From Rickettsia typhi (GTDB taxonomy: Bacteria; Pseudomonadota; Alphaproteobacteria; Rickettsiales; Rickettsiaceae): a stretch of 21,560 bases of DNA. The stretch covers positions 1 through 21,560 of the forward strand of contig CAMDSB010000020.1 of assembly GCA_945907105.1 (NCBI GenBank). Reading direction: 5' to 3'. A program made the position numbers and the translations under genes. Below, one piece after another: positions 10,116 through 17,478 of this stretch (position 1 is the stretch's first letter; each line of letters starts with the position of its first letter). The notes below the pieces were generated by a model. It was not told the origin of the DNA. It did not search any database and was given only the letters and a program-made list of their open reading frames with translations.

Positions 10116-11548
10116 TGGATAAAATCTTTGAACAAATTAATGGTAAAAATTATATTGGGGGTAATTGGCTTTCTGAAAAAGAGATAATTCAGGTTGACAA
10201 TCCATCGAGCGGCGAAATAATTGGATATGTGCCAAACTTATCGAAAGAAAATTTGCTACAAGCGATCAATAATACATGCCAAATGGCAAAACCGTGGGCA
10301 GGTTCTACGGTTGATCAACGGTATAAGATATTGAGAAAATGGCAAGAATTACAGCATACATACTTAAATGAACTGGCAGAATTGATGACTTTAGAGCAAG
10401 GTAAAACCTTGGATGAGTCTCGGAAAGAAGTTTTATACGGTGAGTCGTTTATTGACTGGTTTGCTTGTGTTATTAAATCTAGCAGCACATATGTAAGACC
10501 TGGCAATTCAAATGAACATAAACTAATTGCCGAAAAAGAACCCATTGGCCCAGTAGCAGCGATTACTCCTTGGAACTTTCCTTCTGCCATGGTAACTAGA
10601 AAAATTGCCCCAGCCCTTGCAGCTGGTTGCAGTGTAATACTAAAACCATCTGAATTTACACCTTTTTCTGCATTAGCGCAGGCTAAACTCCTTGAAGAAG
10701 CGGGTTTGCCAGCTGGAGTTTTAAATGTAGTTACTAGTGATGCTACATTATTTGGCGACATTGTGTGTCGGGATTTTAGAATTCGTAAGTTATCTTTTAC
10801 TGGATCAACGAGGGTAGGGAAGTTGTTGTATGAAAAATCAGCAAACTCTTTAAGAAAACTCTCTCTTGAGCTGGGGGGAAATGCTCCATATATTATATTT
10901 GCTGATTCTGATTTAGATAAAGTATCGGATGATTTAATAGGGATTAAACTCCGTTCAGGGGGTCAATCTTGCACTTCTCCGAATCGGATTTTCATAGAAA
11001 ACTCGGTTTATGATAAGTTGGTTGAATTAATAGCACAAAAATTTAGTGCCTGTAAAGTAGGAGATGGGTTCATTGAATCAAATAAAATTGGGCCTCTAAT
11101 TAACGCACAAGCTATTGAAAAAATTAGTTTTTTACTCAAAGATGCGCAGCAAAAGGGAGCAAAAATAATATGTGGTGGTAAACATAATGGTAACTTTATG
11201 GAACCATCTGTTATAAGAGATTGTACAGACGATATGGATATTTCTAGTACAGAGATCTTTGGTCCAGTAATTGCCTGTTATTCGTTTTTTTCAGTAGAGG
11301 AGGTTCTTGATAGGGCAAATAATACAGAATATGGCCTTCAATCCTATCTATATTCAAAAGATATAAGAAGAGCAAATTATATCGCCTCTAAACTTGACTT
11401 TAGTATGGTATCGATTAACTCCTCATTTCCTGCGACAACAAAAGCTCCCTTTAGTGGCAGAAAAGCTTCCGGTTTTGGAGTAGAAGGATCTCACGAAGGG
11501 CTTGATGAGTATTTAGTTAGTAAGTATATTAATTTCAATTACGAATGA
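10115..11548 (+). CDS. gabD: succinate-semialdehyde dehydrogenase (NAD(P)+)
   Basis: A cytosolic aldehyde dehydrogenase of the GabD type that oxidises succinic semialdehyde to succinate. I take the ATG at 10115 (477 residues), which overlaps the pgsA stop as TAATG; an in-frame ATG at 10097 would add six residues unlike the family. Landmarks are AAITPWNFPSAMVTRKIAPALAAGC (cofactor-binding Rossmann fold), ILKPSEFTPFSALA, KLSFTGSTRVGK, LELGGNAPY with general base Glu252, GQSCTSPNR with nucleophile Cys286, and EIFGPV near the C-terminus. Overall similarity to E. coli GabD is clear by eye. With ScoAB across the divergent spacer it suggests routes that feed succinate, although no GABA transaminase is seen here. 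Related semialdehydes are possible alternative substrates. Confidence 0.88.
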   Translation: MDKIFEQINGKNYIGGNWLSEKEIIQVDNPSSGEIIGYVPNLSKENLLQAINNTCQMAKPWAGSTVDQRYKILRKWQELQHTYLNELAELMTLEQGKTLDESRKEVLYGESFIDWFACVIKSSSTYVRPGNSNEHKLIAEKEPIGPVAAITPWNFPSAMVTRKIAPALAAGCSVILKPSEFTPFSALAQAKLLEEAGLPAGVLNVVTSDATLFGDIVCRDFRIRKLSFTGSTRVGKLLYEKSANSLRKLSLELGGNAPYIIFADSDLDKVSDDLIGIKLRSGGQSCTSPNRIFIENSVYDKLVELIAQKFSACKVGDGFIESNKIGPLINAQAIEKISFLLKDAQQKGAKIICGGKHNGNFMEPSVIRDCTDDMDISSTEIFGPVIACYSFFSVEEVLDRANNTEYGLQSYLYSKDIRRANYIASKLDFSMVSINSSFPATTKAPFSGRKASGFGVEGSHEGLDEYLVSKYINFNYE

Positions 11549-11703
11549 TGTTCTAGCAAGGCTTTAGAGTCACAGACGGTAACTCCAGAAGATGGGGGTA
11601 GCTACAAATTTGATTTACAAGCTCCCCAGATACACCATTAATGCTAATTACATAATCCATATTATGGAAAGTAAGCGGTGTTTTTATTCTATACTACGCT
11701 GTC
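11549..11703. other. non-coding spacer between gabD and fic ends
   Basis: This 155-base convergent region separates the 3' ends of gabD and the Fic gene. I see no convincing terminator, RNA gene or start-bearing ORF. One short open stretch ends in TAA at about 11639-11641 but is too short to judge. Confidence 0.3.
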
Positions 11704-12687
11704 TCACCTGATGCCATGTAGATAGTCTTTAATCTCATGTAAAGTCAGGCGTTGTTTCTTAAGTACATGAATTTGCTTGATTCGTTCTATCATTTCCGGA
11801 GCATAAAGCTGGTAGCCAGTATCAGTGATTTCTGCAACCTCGAGCAATCCCTGCTTTGTCCAGTGGCGGATGGTAGAGTTGCGCATCCCAACTTGTTGCG
11901 CAAGATCACCAATTTTCAGCAGTTTACTGTCGTCCTCATAGCTAGCTGTTTCACCTTGTGCAGCTTTAAGGTAAATATCGAGGGAACGATCAACAGCTTT
12001 CATAATAATTTTTACATAGTCGTCTTTTAACCCTCCAAGCTGAGCCTTTTCTAGCGAACTAATATAGGCAAGGCGGTCACGCTGGCGAATAATAGTAGCT
12101 GGATATCCTCTCATCAGTAGAATCATATTCATCAATAACCTTCCAGTTCTACCATTGCCATCGACAAAAGGATGAATAGTGACTAATCTATAATGCGCTT
12201 CTGCTGCTAATTCCACCGGATGAAGATCCTGGGAATCCTTTAACCATTCTGCAAATCCTTCCATTAGGTCGGGAACTTTACGTGGATTTGGTAATACAAC
12301 TGCCGACCCCGATATTTTTACCGGTACATTACGGTAATGTCCAGCATTTGAATCATCAATGCCTCTGAGGATAATATCATGAATACGTAAAATATCCTTT
12401 TCACATAAAGTTTGTGGCTTACGTTCAATTTGTTCTTTTACCCAGTCTAGCGTATGAGCGTGATTAGTCGCCTCTAAATGCTCAATAAGTGTTTTGCCAC
12501 CTATAGTTAGACCCTTTTCTACAACCAAGGCTGTTTCACGGCGTGTTAGAGTATTTCCTTCAAGTGCATTGCTTGTATAAGTAAGCTCTACTCTAAACCA
12601 TTTATCCAAATTACGTAAAAGTGCTTCTGGTAAAGGCCTATAGCTATCTAATTGCTTCTTTTTATTGGTAAGTTTATCATCTATCAT
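11704..12687 (-). CDS. Fic-family protein with C-terminal MerR-like DNA-binding domain
   Basis: Fic domains usually transfer AMP from ATP to target proteins. Counted from the ATG at 12687 (327 residues), SNALEGN (39-45) is the S-x-x-x-E-G inhibitory helix of class II Fic proteins, so the enzyme is probably auto-inhibited. HPFVDGNGRTGR (172-183) is the complete catalytic motif, including the His base. Residues about 256-327 resemble a MerR-type winged helix: KIGDLAQQVGMRNSTIRHW, GLLEV, TGYQLYAPE, then a basic LKKQRLTLHEIKDYL helix. I chose this start because MIDDKLTNKKKQLDSYRPLP aligns with typical N-termini of this group; a TTG 36 bases upstream would run through the operator palindrome. The gene is visibly richer in G+C than its neighbours, suggesting transfer. 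It stands alone and probably represses itself through the adjoining palindrome. Confidence 0.88.
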   Translation of the reverse strand: MIDDKLTNKKKQLDSYRPLPEALLRNLDKWFRVELTYTSNALEGNTLTRRETALVVEKGLTIGGKTLIEHLEATNHAHTLDWVKEQIERKPQTLCEKDILRIHDIILRGIDDSNAGHYRNVPVKISGSAVVLPNPRKVPDLMEGFAEWLKDSQDLHPVELAAEAHYRLVTIHPFVDGNGRTGRLLMNMILLMRGYPATIIRQRDRLAYISSLEKAQLGGLKDDYVKIIMKAVDRSLDIYLKAAQGETASYEDDSKLLKIGDLAQQVGMRNSTIRHWTKQGLLEVAEITDTGYQLYAPEMIERIKQIHVLKKQRLTLHEIKDYLHGIR

Positions 12688-12699
12688 ATATAAAATCAT

Positions 12700-12719
12700 A
12701 AACCATAACGTTATGGTTT
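12700..12719. promoter_or_regulatory. 20-bp palindromic operator candidate at the fic start
   Basis: AAACCATAACGTTATGGTTT is a perfect palindrome touching the in-frame ATG at 12697-12699 and 12 bases from the preferred start at 12687. A half-copy, CATAACGTAT, lies about 20 bases further upstream on the fic strand, overlapping a possible -10 TATATT. Position and symmetry suit binding by a dimeric MerR-like domain such as the one in the protein itself; autoregulation is inference. Confidence 0.6.
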
Positions 12720-12908
12720 TCAAGATTAAAATATACGTTATGCTATTAACGTTCTAAATCTCTTTGCCTATGTCAGACTTTGGATCAATGTAGGCCTCGT
12801 TTTTTAACGACCTGGATGGTTGTGATTCCTTTTTATTTGAACCATATTTATATCAGTTGAACCTTAATATCAGAAGCCTTGTGAAGCTGAATAAATGCAA
12901 AGAACCCC

Positions 12909-13079
12909 TTACATATATTCAGTTCCAAAAGAATATGGCGTCTGGAAATTAAACCTAATATAAAACGTAGTTATTAACATTCCTGCAACTAGCACTAAAA
13001 TTAAAGTCTTGGCAGTTTCGTTAATTCCAAAAATTTTAAGTAAATTAGTTTTAAAGGGGCCTAGTGGAAGAACATCCAT
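12909..13079 (-). CDS. possible 56-residue single-pass membrane protein or gene remnant
   Basis: The ATG at 13079 opens 56 codons ending in TAA at 12909. The first eight residues (MDVLPLGP) are encoded by repeat copy A. Past the repeat boundary come a basic stretch (FKTNLLKIFGINETAK) and one strong membrane segment (TLILVLVAGMLITTFYI), then a polar tail. No Shine-Dalgarno sequence is visible. The hydrophobic segment is too regular to dismiss, but the start may be an accident of the repeat landing in front of an older gene. I do not recognise the family. It could be a decayed piece of a larger transporter. Confidence 0.35.
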   Translation of the reverse strand: MDVLPLGPFKTNLLKIFGINETAKTLILVLVAGMLITTFYIRFNFQTPYSFGTEYM

Positions 13080-13092
13080 TTTTGCGGCTTTA
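13056..13092 (+). repeat. dispersed repeat, copy A (outer left)
   Basis: This copy matches copy C, read on the opposite strand, at 33 of 37 positions, and shares a core with copy B. The common core is AGTGGAAGAACA, followed by a variable base or two and TTTTTGCGGCTTTA. It begins with GGGG directly after the direct repeat TTAAA (13051-13055). It may be a terminal inverted repeat of a mobile unit or part of a dispersed repeat family. Confidence 0.75.
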
Positions 13093-13431
13093 GAATTTAT
13101 ATGTACAAAACTAACCTTTTATATGTCATTTTAGCTAATAAATGACTGGTTTGGATAAAATGATTTTTTTGCTTTATGTCATTTGCTATTTTGAGTGTAA
13201 CAATCTTTATACCCAGAGTCAAATAAAAGACTTATACACAACTTTAGATTGATATAGTGTTAAATTGACTCCTTGGTTTCAAAAATCTGAAAACCATAAC
13301 CAACTAGTCATCGATTTTGAGTATGTTAGAAAAGTAAGTTAACTTAATAAAAGAGGTTTACTTTTAATTTACCGAGTTTACGATCTGTTTTCCAACCGAC
13401 AAAGGACAGAAAAACAAATATTGACAGCCTA

Positions 13432-13821
13432 ATGGATGATTTCTTTAATTTTAGCAATCAGTTTCCACGCACTTTATTAACAAGAGAAGAACAAGATTTT
13501 TATCCACAACTTGATATATCTGAAACCAATTCTCATTATTGCTTAGAAATCGATCTACCAGGCGTAAGCAAAGAGAACCTAGATATAAAAGTAGATGATA
13601 ATGTTATTACTATAAAAGGAAAAAAAGAATTAAACAAAGAATATAAAGATAATAATTTTTATACTCGTGAAAGATTTAGTGGCGATTTTCAAAGATCACT
13701 TTTCTTGCCGCTTAGTGTTAAAGCTGACAAAATAGATGCCACATTTAAAGATGAAGTATTAACGATAAAAGCACCAAAAACAGAGATTTCCAACACTAAG
13801 ACCATTGAAATTAAGGGCTAA
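13432..13821 (+). CDS. small heat-shock protein, Hsp20/alpha-crystallin family
   Basis: A 129-residue ATP-independent holdase that binds unfolding proteins in the cytosol. The alpha-crystallin domain covers about residues 25-115, with YCLEIDLPGVSKENLDIKV and FQRSLFLPLSVKADKIDATFKDEVLTIKAPK. The usual A-x-x-x-N-G-V-L motif appears as ATFKDEVLTI, a mild variation. The C-terminal I-E-I (in TIEIKG) is the I-x-I tail used for oligomer contacts. The N-terminal arm is short, so the protein is shorter than many rickettsial Hsp20 proteins (about 150-165 aa). No good ribosome site precedes the ATG. The gene stands alone between repeat copies A and B, inside the putative cassette. Confidence 0.92.
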   Translation: MDDFFNFSNQFPRTLLTREEQDFYPQLDISETNSHYCLEIDLPGVSKENLDIKVDDNVITIKGKKELNKEYKDNNFYTRERFSGDFQRSLFLPLSVKADKIDATFKDEVLTIKAPKTEISNTKTIEIKG

Positions 13822-13833
13822 AAAGAATCTTGT

Positions 13834-13848
13834 CAATTTTATAAATTG
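13834..13848 (+). terminator. weak hairpin after hsp20
   Basis: CAATTT-TAT-AAATTG forms a 6-bp stem 13 bases after the hsp20 stop. It is AT-rich with only interrupted T's after it, so it is at best a weak terminator. Confidence 0.25.
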
Positions 13849-13924
13849 GATAGTAATCTTTATGTTAGAAAAAAATTTTTACATTATAGAGAATTCCACC
13901 CACTTAAAACTCATTATATACAAG

Positions 13925-13980
13925 AGATCTAGTGGAAGAACACGGCTTTGTTGCGGCTTTAGCATATAGAGAGCTTTTTC
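13925..13980 (+). repeat. dispersed repeat, copy B (next to arcC end)
   Basis: This copy has the same orientation as A and shares AGATCTAGTGGAAGAACAC, then TTGCGGCTTTAG. It differs in the middle and carries one extra base relative to A and C. Its similarity to copy C runs further inward (TATAGA ... CTTTTTC) than that of copy A. It lies about 20 bases beyond the arcC stop, mirroring copy C, which begins 16 bases beyond the antiporter stop. Confidence 0.7.
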
Positions 13981-14001
13981 CACAGTATTTTAGTTTATCA
14001 A

Positions 14002-14907
14002 TTAGATAATTATTGTGGTTCCTTTTTCACCACTTAAAAGCTTATCAGCATCTTTAAGAGATCCAATCACAACTTTTTTATTAGTAGACTTCTTAATGAA
14101 CTTGCATGCTGCTTCAATCTTCGGGGCCATAGATCCGGCAGCAAATATCATTTGTTCTAAGTCATTTACTTTAATTGTATGAATTAATGCAGCATTTGGC
14201 GTGCCCCACTCTTTATATACTCCATCAACATCCGTAAGAATCATAAGAACATCGGCATCTATATTTTCTGCCATTTTAGCAGCTGTTAAATCTTTATCTA
14301 TTATTGCTTCTATACCAGCAAGGGAACCTGCGTTATCTCTTATAACTGAAATTCCACCTCCACCTGCACATATTACTAATACTCTTCTTTCTAAAAGTAA
14401 TTTTATTAGTGGTAATTCTATTATTTCTAGAGGTTTTGGAGACGGTACAACACGGCGAAAACTGTTATTATCTTGGCCAAAAGACCAATTATTCTCTTTT
14501 TTGTATTTATCTGCTTTTTCTTTTGTATAAAATGGTCCAATAGGCTTTGTTGGTTGTTTAAAGGCTATATCTTCTGCATCAACTACTACTTGAGTCAAGA
14601 TTGTAGTTACAAGCTTCTCTTCCAACTCATTATGCAGTTCTCTTTGTAATAGGTACCCTATCATACCTTGGCTTTCAGCACAGAGGACATCAAGTTCGTA
14701 AGGCTTCACTTCCTTATAAGCCTCAGCTTGCAAGGCGAGTAATCCTACTTGCGGACCGTTACCATGACATAAAATAACAGTATGTGTTTTTGCTAAGATA
14801 GCTATTGATTTAACAGCAATTTTTATGTTTTTTATTAAATTTTTTTCTTCTTGAGGCTGGTTGCGTTGTAATAGAGCATTTCCTCCCAAAGCTATAACGA
14901 TCAGCAT
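14002..14907 (-). CDS. arcC: carbamate kinase
   Basis: ArcC transfers the phosphate of carbamoyl phosphate to ADP, giving ATP, CO2 and ammonia; it is the last step of the arginine deiminase pathway in the cytosol. Amino-acid-kinase-fold landmarks are ALGGNALLQR (6-15), CHGNGPQVGLLA (47-58), CAGGGGISV and DKDLTAAKMAENIDADVLMILTDVDGVY. The 301-residue length is usual. Its ATG overlaps the arcB stop as TAATG, placing it last in arcA-arcB-arcC with coupled translation. The frame is intact, yet its substrate should come from ArcB, which is broken here, so it may be idle or soon to decay. Confidence 0.94.
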   Translation of the reverse strand: MLIVIALGGNALLQRNQPQEEKNLIKNIKIAVKSIAILAKTHTVILCHGNGPQVGLLALQAEAYKEVKPYELDVLCAESQGMIGYLLQRELHNELEEKLVTTILTQVVVDAEDIAFKQPTKPIGPFYTKEKADKYKKENNWSFGQDNNSFRRVVPSPKPLEIIELPLIKLLLERRVLVICAGGGGISVIRDNAGSLAGIEAIIDKDLTAAKMAENIDADVLMILTDVDGVYKEWGTPNAALIHTIKVNDLEQMIFAAGSMAPKIEAACKFIKKSTNKKVVIGSLKDADKLLSGEKGTTIII

Positions 14908-15840
14908 TATGGTTTATTTCTCCCTTTTAATTTACCATTAATTAAAGCATAAAGAACTGCAATAGCAGTATGCAAACGATTTTCAGCTTGGTCAAATACT
15001 ACTGATTGAGGTCCATCTATAATTTCTGCGCTTACTTCTTTACCACGATGACAGGGTAAGCAGTGCATAAAAATGGCCTTTGTTTTAGCCTTAGTCATTA
15101 GAGTTTTATTAACCTGGAATAGTTTAAAATCATCAATTTTATTATTATTTTCGGTTTCTATTGTAGAACCCATAGAGATCCATACATCAGTATAAATTGC
15201 ATCAGCATCATCAGCTGCTTTATTTATATCATTGGTTAAAATGATTTGGGCTCCAATATTTTTGGCAACTTCTCTAGCGTTTTTTACAATTTGTTCGTTT
15301 GGTTCATAACCTTTGGGTGTAGCTATTGTAATATTTACTCCCGTTAAAGCTGCGGCTTCCATTAAACTATGAGCTACATTATTACCATCACCTATATAAC
15401 CAACCTTAAGTCCAACAAGATTCCCAAAATTTTCGCGTAATGTAAGCATATCTGCATGGATGGTGATTATCAGTCAAAGCATTGATAACAGAAATAGTGG
15501 ATGCGCTAGCAAATTTCTTTATGTCTTCATCTGCAAAAGTACGTATTATAAATGCTTTACAATATTTGCTAATAGTTTTAGCAGTATCCTCAATTGTTTC
15601 ACCACGCCCAAGTTGAAGATCAGTAGAGTTAAGCATTATAGGTGTCGCCCCTAAACGAGTGATAGCAGTTTCAAAAGAAATTCTAGTACGTGTAGATGGC
15701 TTAGTAAAATATAGAGCTATTGTTTCATTAGTTAACTCTTTGCTATACTTATGAGGGTTAGTTTTTACTTCTGAAGCTAAATCTAATAAATATAAGAAGT
15801 CATCACTAGTTAATTCAGTAGTCATAAGTAAATCTTTCAT
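14907..15840 (-). pseudogene. arcB: ornithine carbamoyltransferase, frameshifted
   Basis: ArcB converts citrulline and phosphate to ornithine and carbamoyl phosphate. The gene is split into two frames. The N-terminal piece (from 15840) has the carbamoyl-phosphate motif S49-T-R-T-R53 and reaches NALTDNHHPC at residue 129. The other frame then resumes with ADMLTLRENFG and runs to the end with DVWISMGS and the ornithine-site HCLP. The family sequence is HPCQxLAD. Here CCATGC joins GCAGAT through a shared GC, so Q-x-L and 11 bases are missing at about 15450-15456. The N-terminal frame otherwise ends in 15 foreign residues. An ATG at 15449 could restart the C-terminal half, but neither half should be active alone. 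Apart from this lesion both halves look well preserved, so the break is recent or a sequencing error. The gene starts 13 bases after arcA. Confidence 0.88.
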
Positions 15841-15853
15841 AATAATTTCCTAT

Positions 15854-17077
15854 TCATGTTAATGTTGCTCTTTTTAATGGTGCGGACATACAATGTATTC
15901 CTCCTCTCCCGCGTCCCAACTCATAACCTGGTATGGTGATAACCTCAATTCCTTCTCGGACCAGTTTTTTATTTGCTTCTTCGTTACGATCATAGCTAAT
16001 TACAACACCAGGTCTTATAGCAAGCAAATTAACACTATCATTCCATTGTTCATTTATAGCAACAATACTATCCTCAGAATGACTTATTATATTTAACTTA
16101 TCAATTTTAAGACATTGGCTAATTGCTTTAAATAAATTCCTAATAGGCACTACATTTAAGTTTTTTGTTTTATTATTCCAGGTTACCTTCCAACAAGGAG
16201 TGTGTTCATTAATTACCTCCGGAAATACACAAAATGTCGCATGGTCCACCATAGTCATTACAGTATCCAGATGCATTGTGGCTCTTGTTTTAGGTAGATT
16301 TATAGCAATTATGTTTACCGCACTTTTATCTGCCTGCTCAAACAACGTAGTAGTTAATATTTCAATTGCTTGGGGGGTTGTTCTTTGACCAACTCCTATT
16401 AATATACAAGTGGGAGATATTATCATAATATCTCCTCCCTCTATAGAAGGCATGCAAATTTTATCACCGTCATATATGGTTGAAGTGCTGATTTTTTGAA
16501 ATAGGGGATTAAAAAGAAGAATTGCTTTTGCGTACATAGTTTCAAGTTTACGCGCAGCCTGTGACATAGAATTTATACTGACATTATTATAAATAATTGT
16601 GAGTATATCACGAGTAAAAAGCGTATTAGGTAATGGTAATAAAATAAAATCCTTATCCTTCATTGACTTACCAGTAAGACCTGATAATATTAGTTTTATT
16701 TCCCCAGCAGTAATACCTCCAATGAGATATGAAGTTAGAGTTTCGCTACTTAAATTAGATAAATAATTTTTTAAATCATATGCTAATTGTGGTCCATATT
16801 TTTCTTGAGTAATTATATGATCCAATAACCAATTTTTTGCTTTTACATTAACTGTTATCTCTGATAATAGATCAGAGAAATAGTGTATCTTTATATGATT
16901 ACTTGTTAATATATTTGCTAGAATATCATGCTCTTCTTGAGCTTTTTGCAACCATATTACATCTTCGAACAAAAAATCATGACAATTATCAGGAGTAATT
17001 CTTTGCAATGAGCGCTCTGGTCTATGTAACAACACATGCTCTAATGGTAAAACTTCTGAATCTATAAATGGATGCAT
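15854..17077 (-). CDS. arcA: arginine deiminase
   Basis: ArcA hydrolyses arginine to citrulline and ammonia in the cytosol. The 407-residue length fits. The guanidine-modifying fold shows NTLFTRD (FTRD at 154-157), EGGD (213-216), the catalytic MHLDTV with His269 and Asp271, and the C-terminal [13 protein letters not shown] with nucleophile Cys396. The family usually reads G-G-G-R/H-C-M-T/S-C-P, so Ile for Gly and Ala for Cys are mild changes away from the nucleophile. It is the first gene of the leftward operon and is preceded by a clear GGGAG ribosome site. With arcB broken, its likely net effect is arginine consumption and ammonia release, which could buffer acid or deplete host arginine; that role is inference. 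Confidence 0.94.
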   Translation of the reverse strand: MHPFIDSEVLPLEHVLLHRPERSLQRITPDNCHDFLFEDVIWLQKAQEEHDILANILTSNHIKIHYFSDLLSEITVNVKAKNWLLDHIITQEKYGPQLAYDLKNYLSNLSSETLTSYLIGGITAGEIKLILSGLTGKSMKDKDFILLPLPNTLFTRDILTIIYNNVSINSMSQAARKLETMYAKAILLFNPLFQKISTSTIYDGDKICMPSIEGGDIMIISPTCILIGVGQRTTPQAIEILTTTLFEQADKSAVNIIAINLPKTRATMHLDTVMTMVDHATFCVFPEVINEHTPCWKVTWNNKTKNLNVVPIRNLFKAISQCLKIDKLNIISHSEDSIVAINEQWNDSVNLLAIRPGVVISYDRNEEANKKLVREGIEVITIPGYELGRGRGGIHCMSAPLKRATLT

Positions 17078-17478
17078 ATAACTCCCATTAAAAATATTTT
17101 ATATTTGTATTACTTAATCTAGGTAATTAAATAACTGTCTAAAAATCTGATTTAATTATGGTATGCCAGATAATCTTTAGAAATAAAGGAATAGTATGAG
17201 TTGCAGAAACTTTAGGATAAATCATTAATATTTCTTGAATATTTCTACTTAATACTGAGCCTACTCTCATTACTATACTTTGTCGACGTTTTTATAAAAT
17301 AAAAAATAACAATGAAATTATAGTAAATTAGAACCCATAAAAAAGGAGCTCTTCAACTCATAATTTACCTTTTTATAAACTTCTATGCGCTAAAGCTTTT
17401 ATATAATAAGTATTTAAAAACCTTTTTCATATATCATTATGTTAATGATCAGAAATCTATTGAATTAGTTGAACAAAT
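17078..17478. promoter_or_regulatory. divergent arcA / antiporter control region
   Basis: This 401-base AT-rich spacer must hold promoters in both directions. A perfect TATAAT at 17402-17407 (+) lies 72 bases before the antiporter ATG, without a clear -35. ATAAAAAAGG (17337-17346) and CCTTTTTAT (17368-17376) can pair as a stem with one bulge around a loop of about 21 bases. I found no clear FNR or ArgR box and no ORF. Regulation by arginine or oxygen, usual for such operons elsewhere, is not shown here. Confidence 0.4.
17082..17086 (-). promoter_or_regulatory. Shine-Dalgarno site of arcA
   Basis: On the minus strand, GGGAG stands 4 bases before the arcA ATG (17077-17075). It is one of the strongest ribosome sites in the window and confirms this start. 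Confidence 0.65.

Larger units (their letters stand above)
12724..13431. other. 708-base intergenic region with repeat A and a short membrane ORF
   Basis: This region lies between the divergent fic and hsp20 starts. It holds the 56-codon ORF at 12909-13079, repeat copy A at 13056-13092, a second TGAAAACCATAAC sequence at 13288-13300 (also found at the fic operator), and a 12-bp palindrome TAAGTTAACTTA at 13335-13346. No rRNA, tRNA or longer ORF was seen, nor a convincing heat-shock promoter or CIRCE element before hsp20. The rest looks like decayed spacer. Confidence 0.5.

Noticed and set aside
10315..10761. 148-codon open frame opposite gabD
   Set aside because: It is the antisense shadow of a strongly conserved dehydrogenase region and has no family features.
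12688..12723. TTG start for the Fic gene
   Set aside because: It would translate through the operator palindrome; MIDDKLTNKK from 12687 fits the usual N-terminus of this group.
14907..15449. C-terminal arcB frame as an independent gene
   Set aside because: It starts in the middle of a conserved OTC motif and lacks the carbamoyl-phosphate site; it is half of a broken gene.
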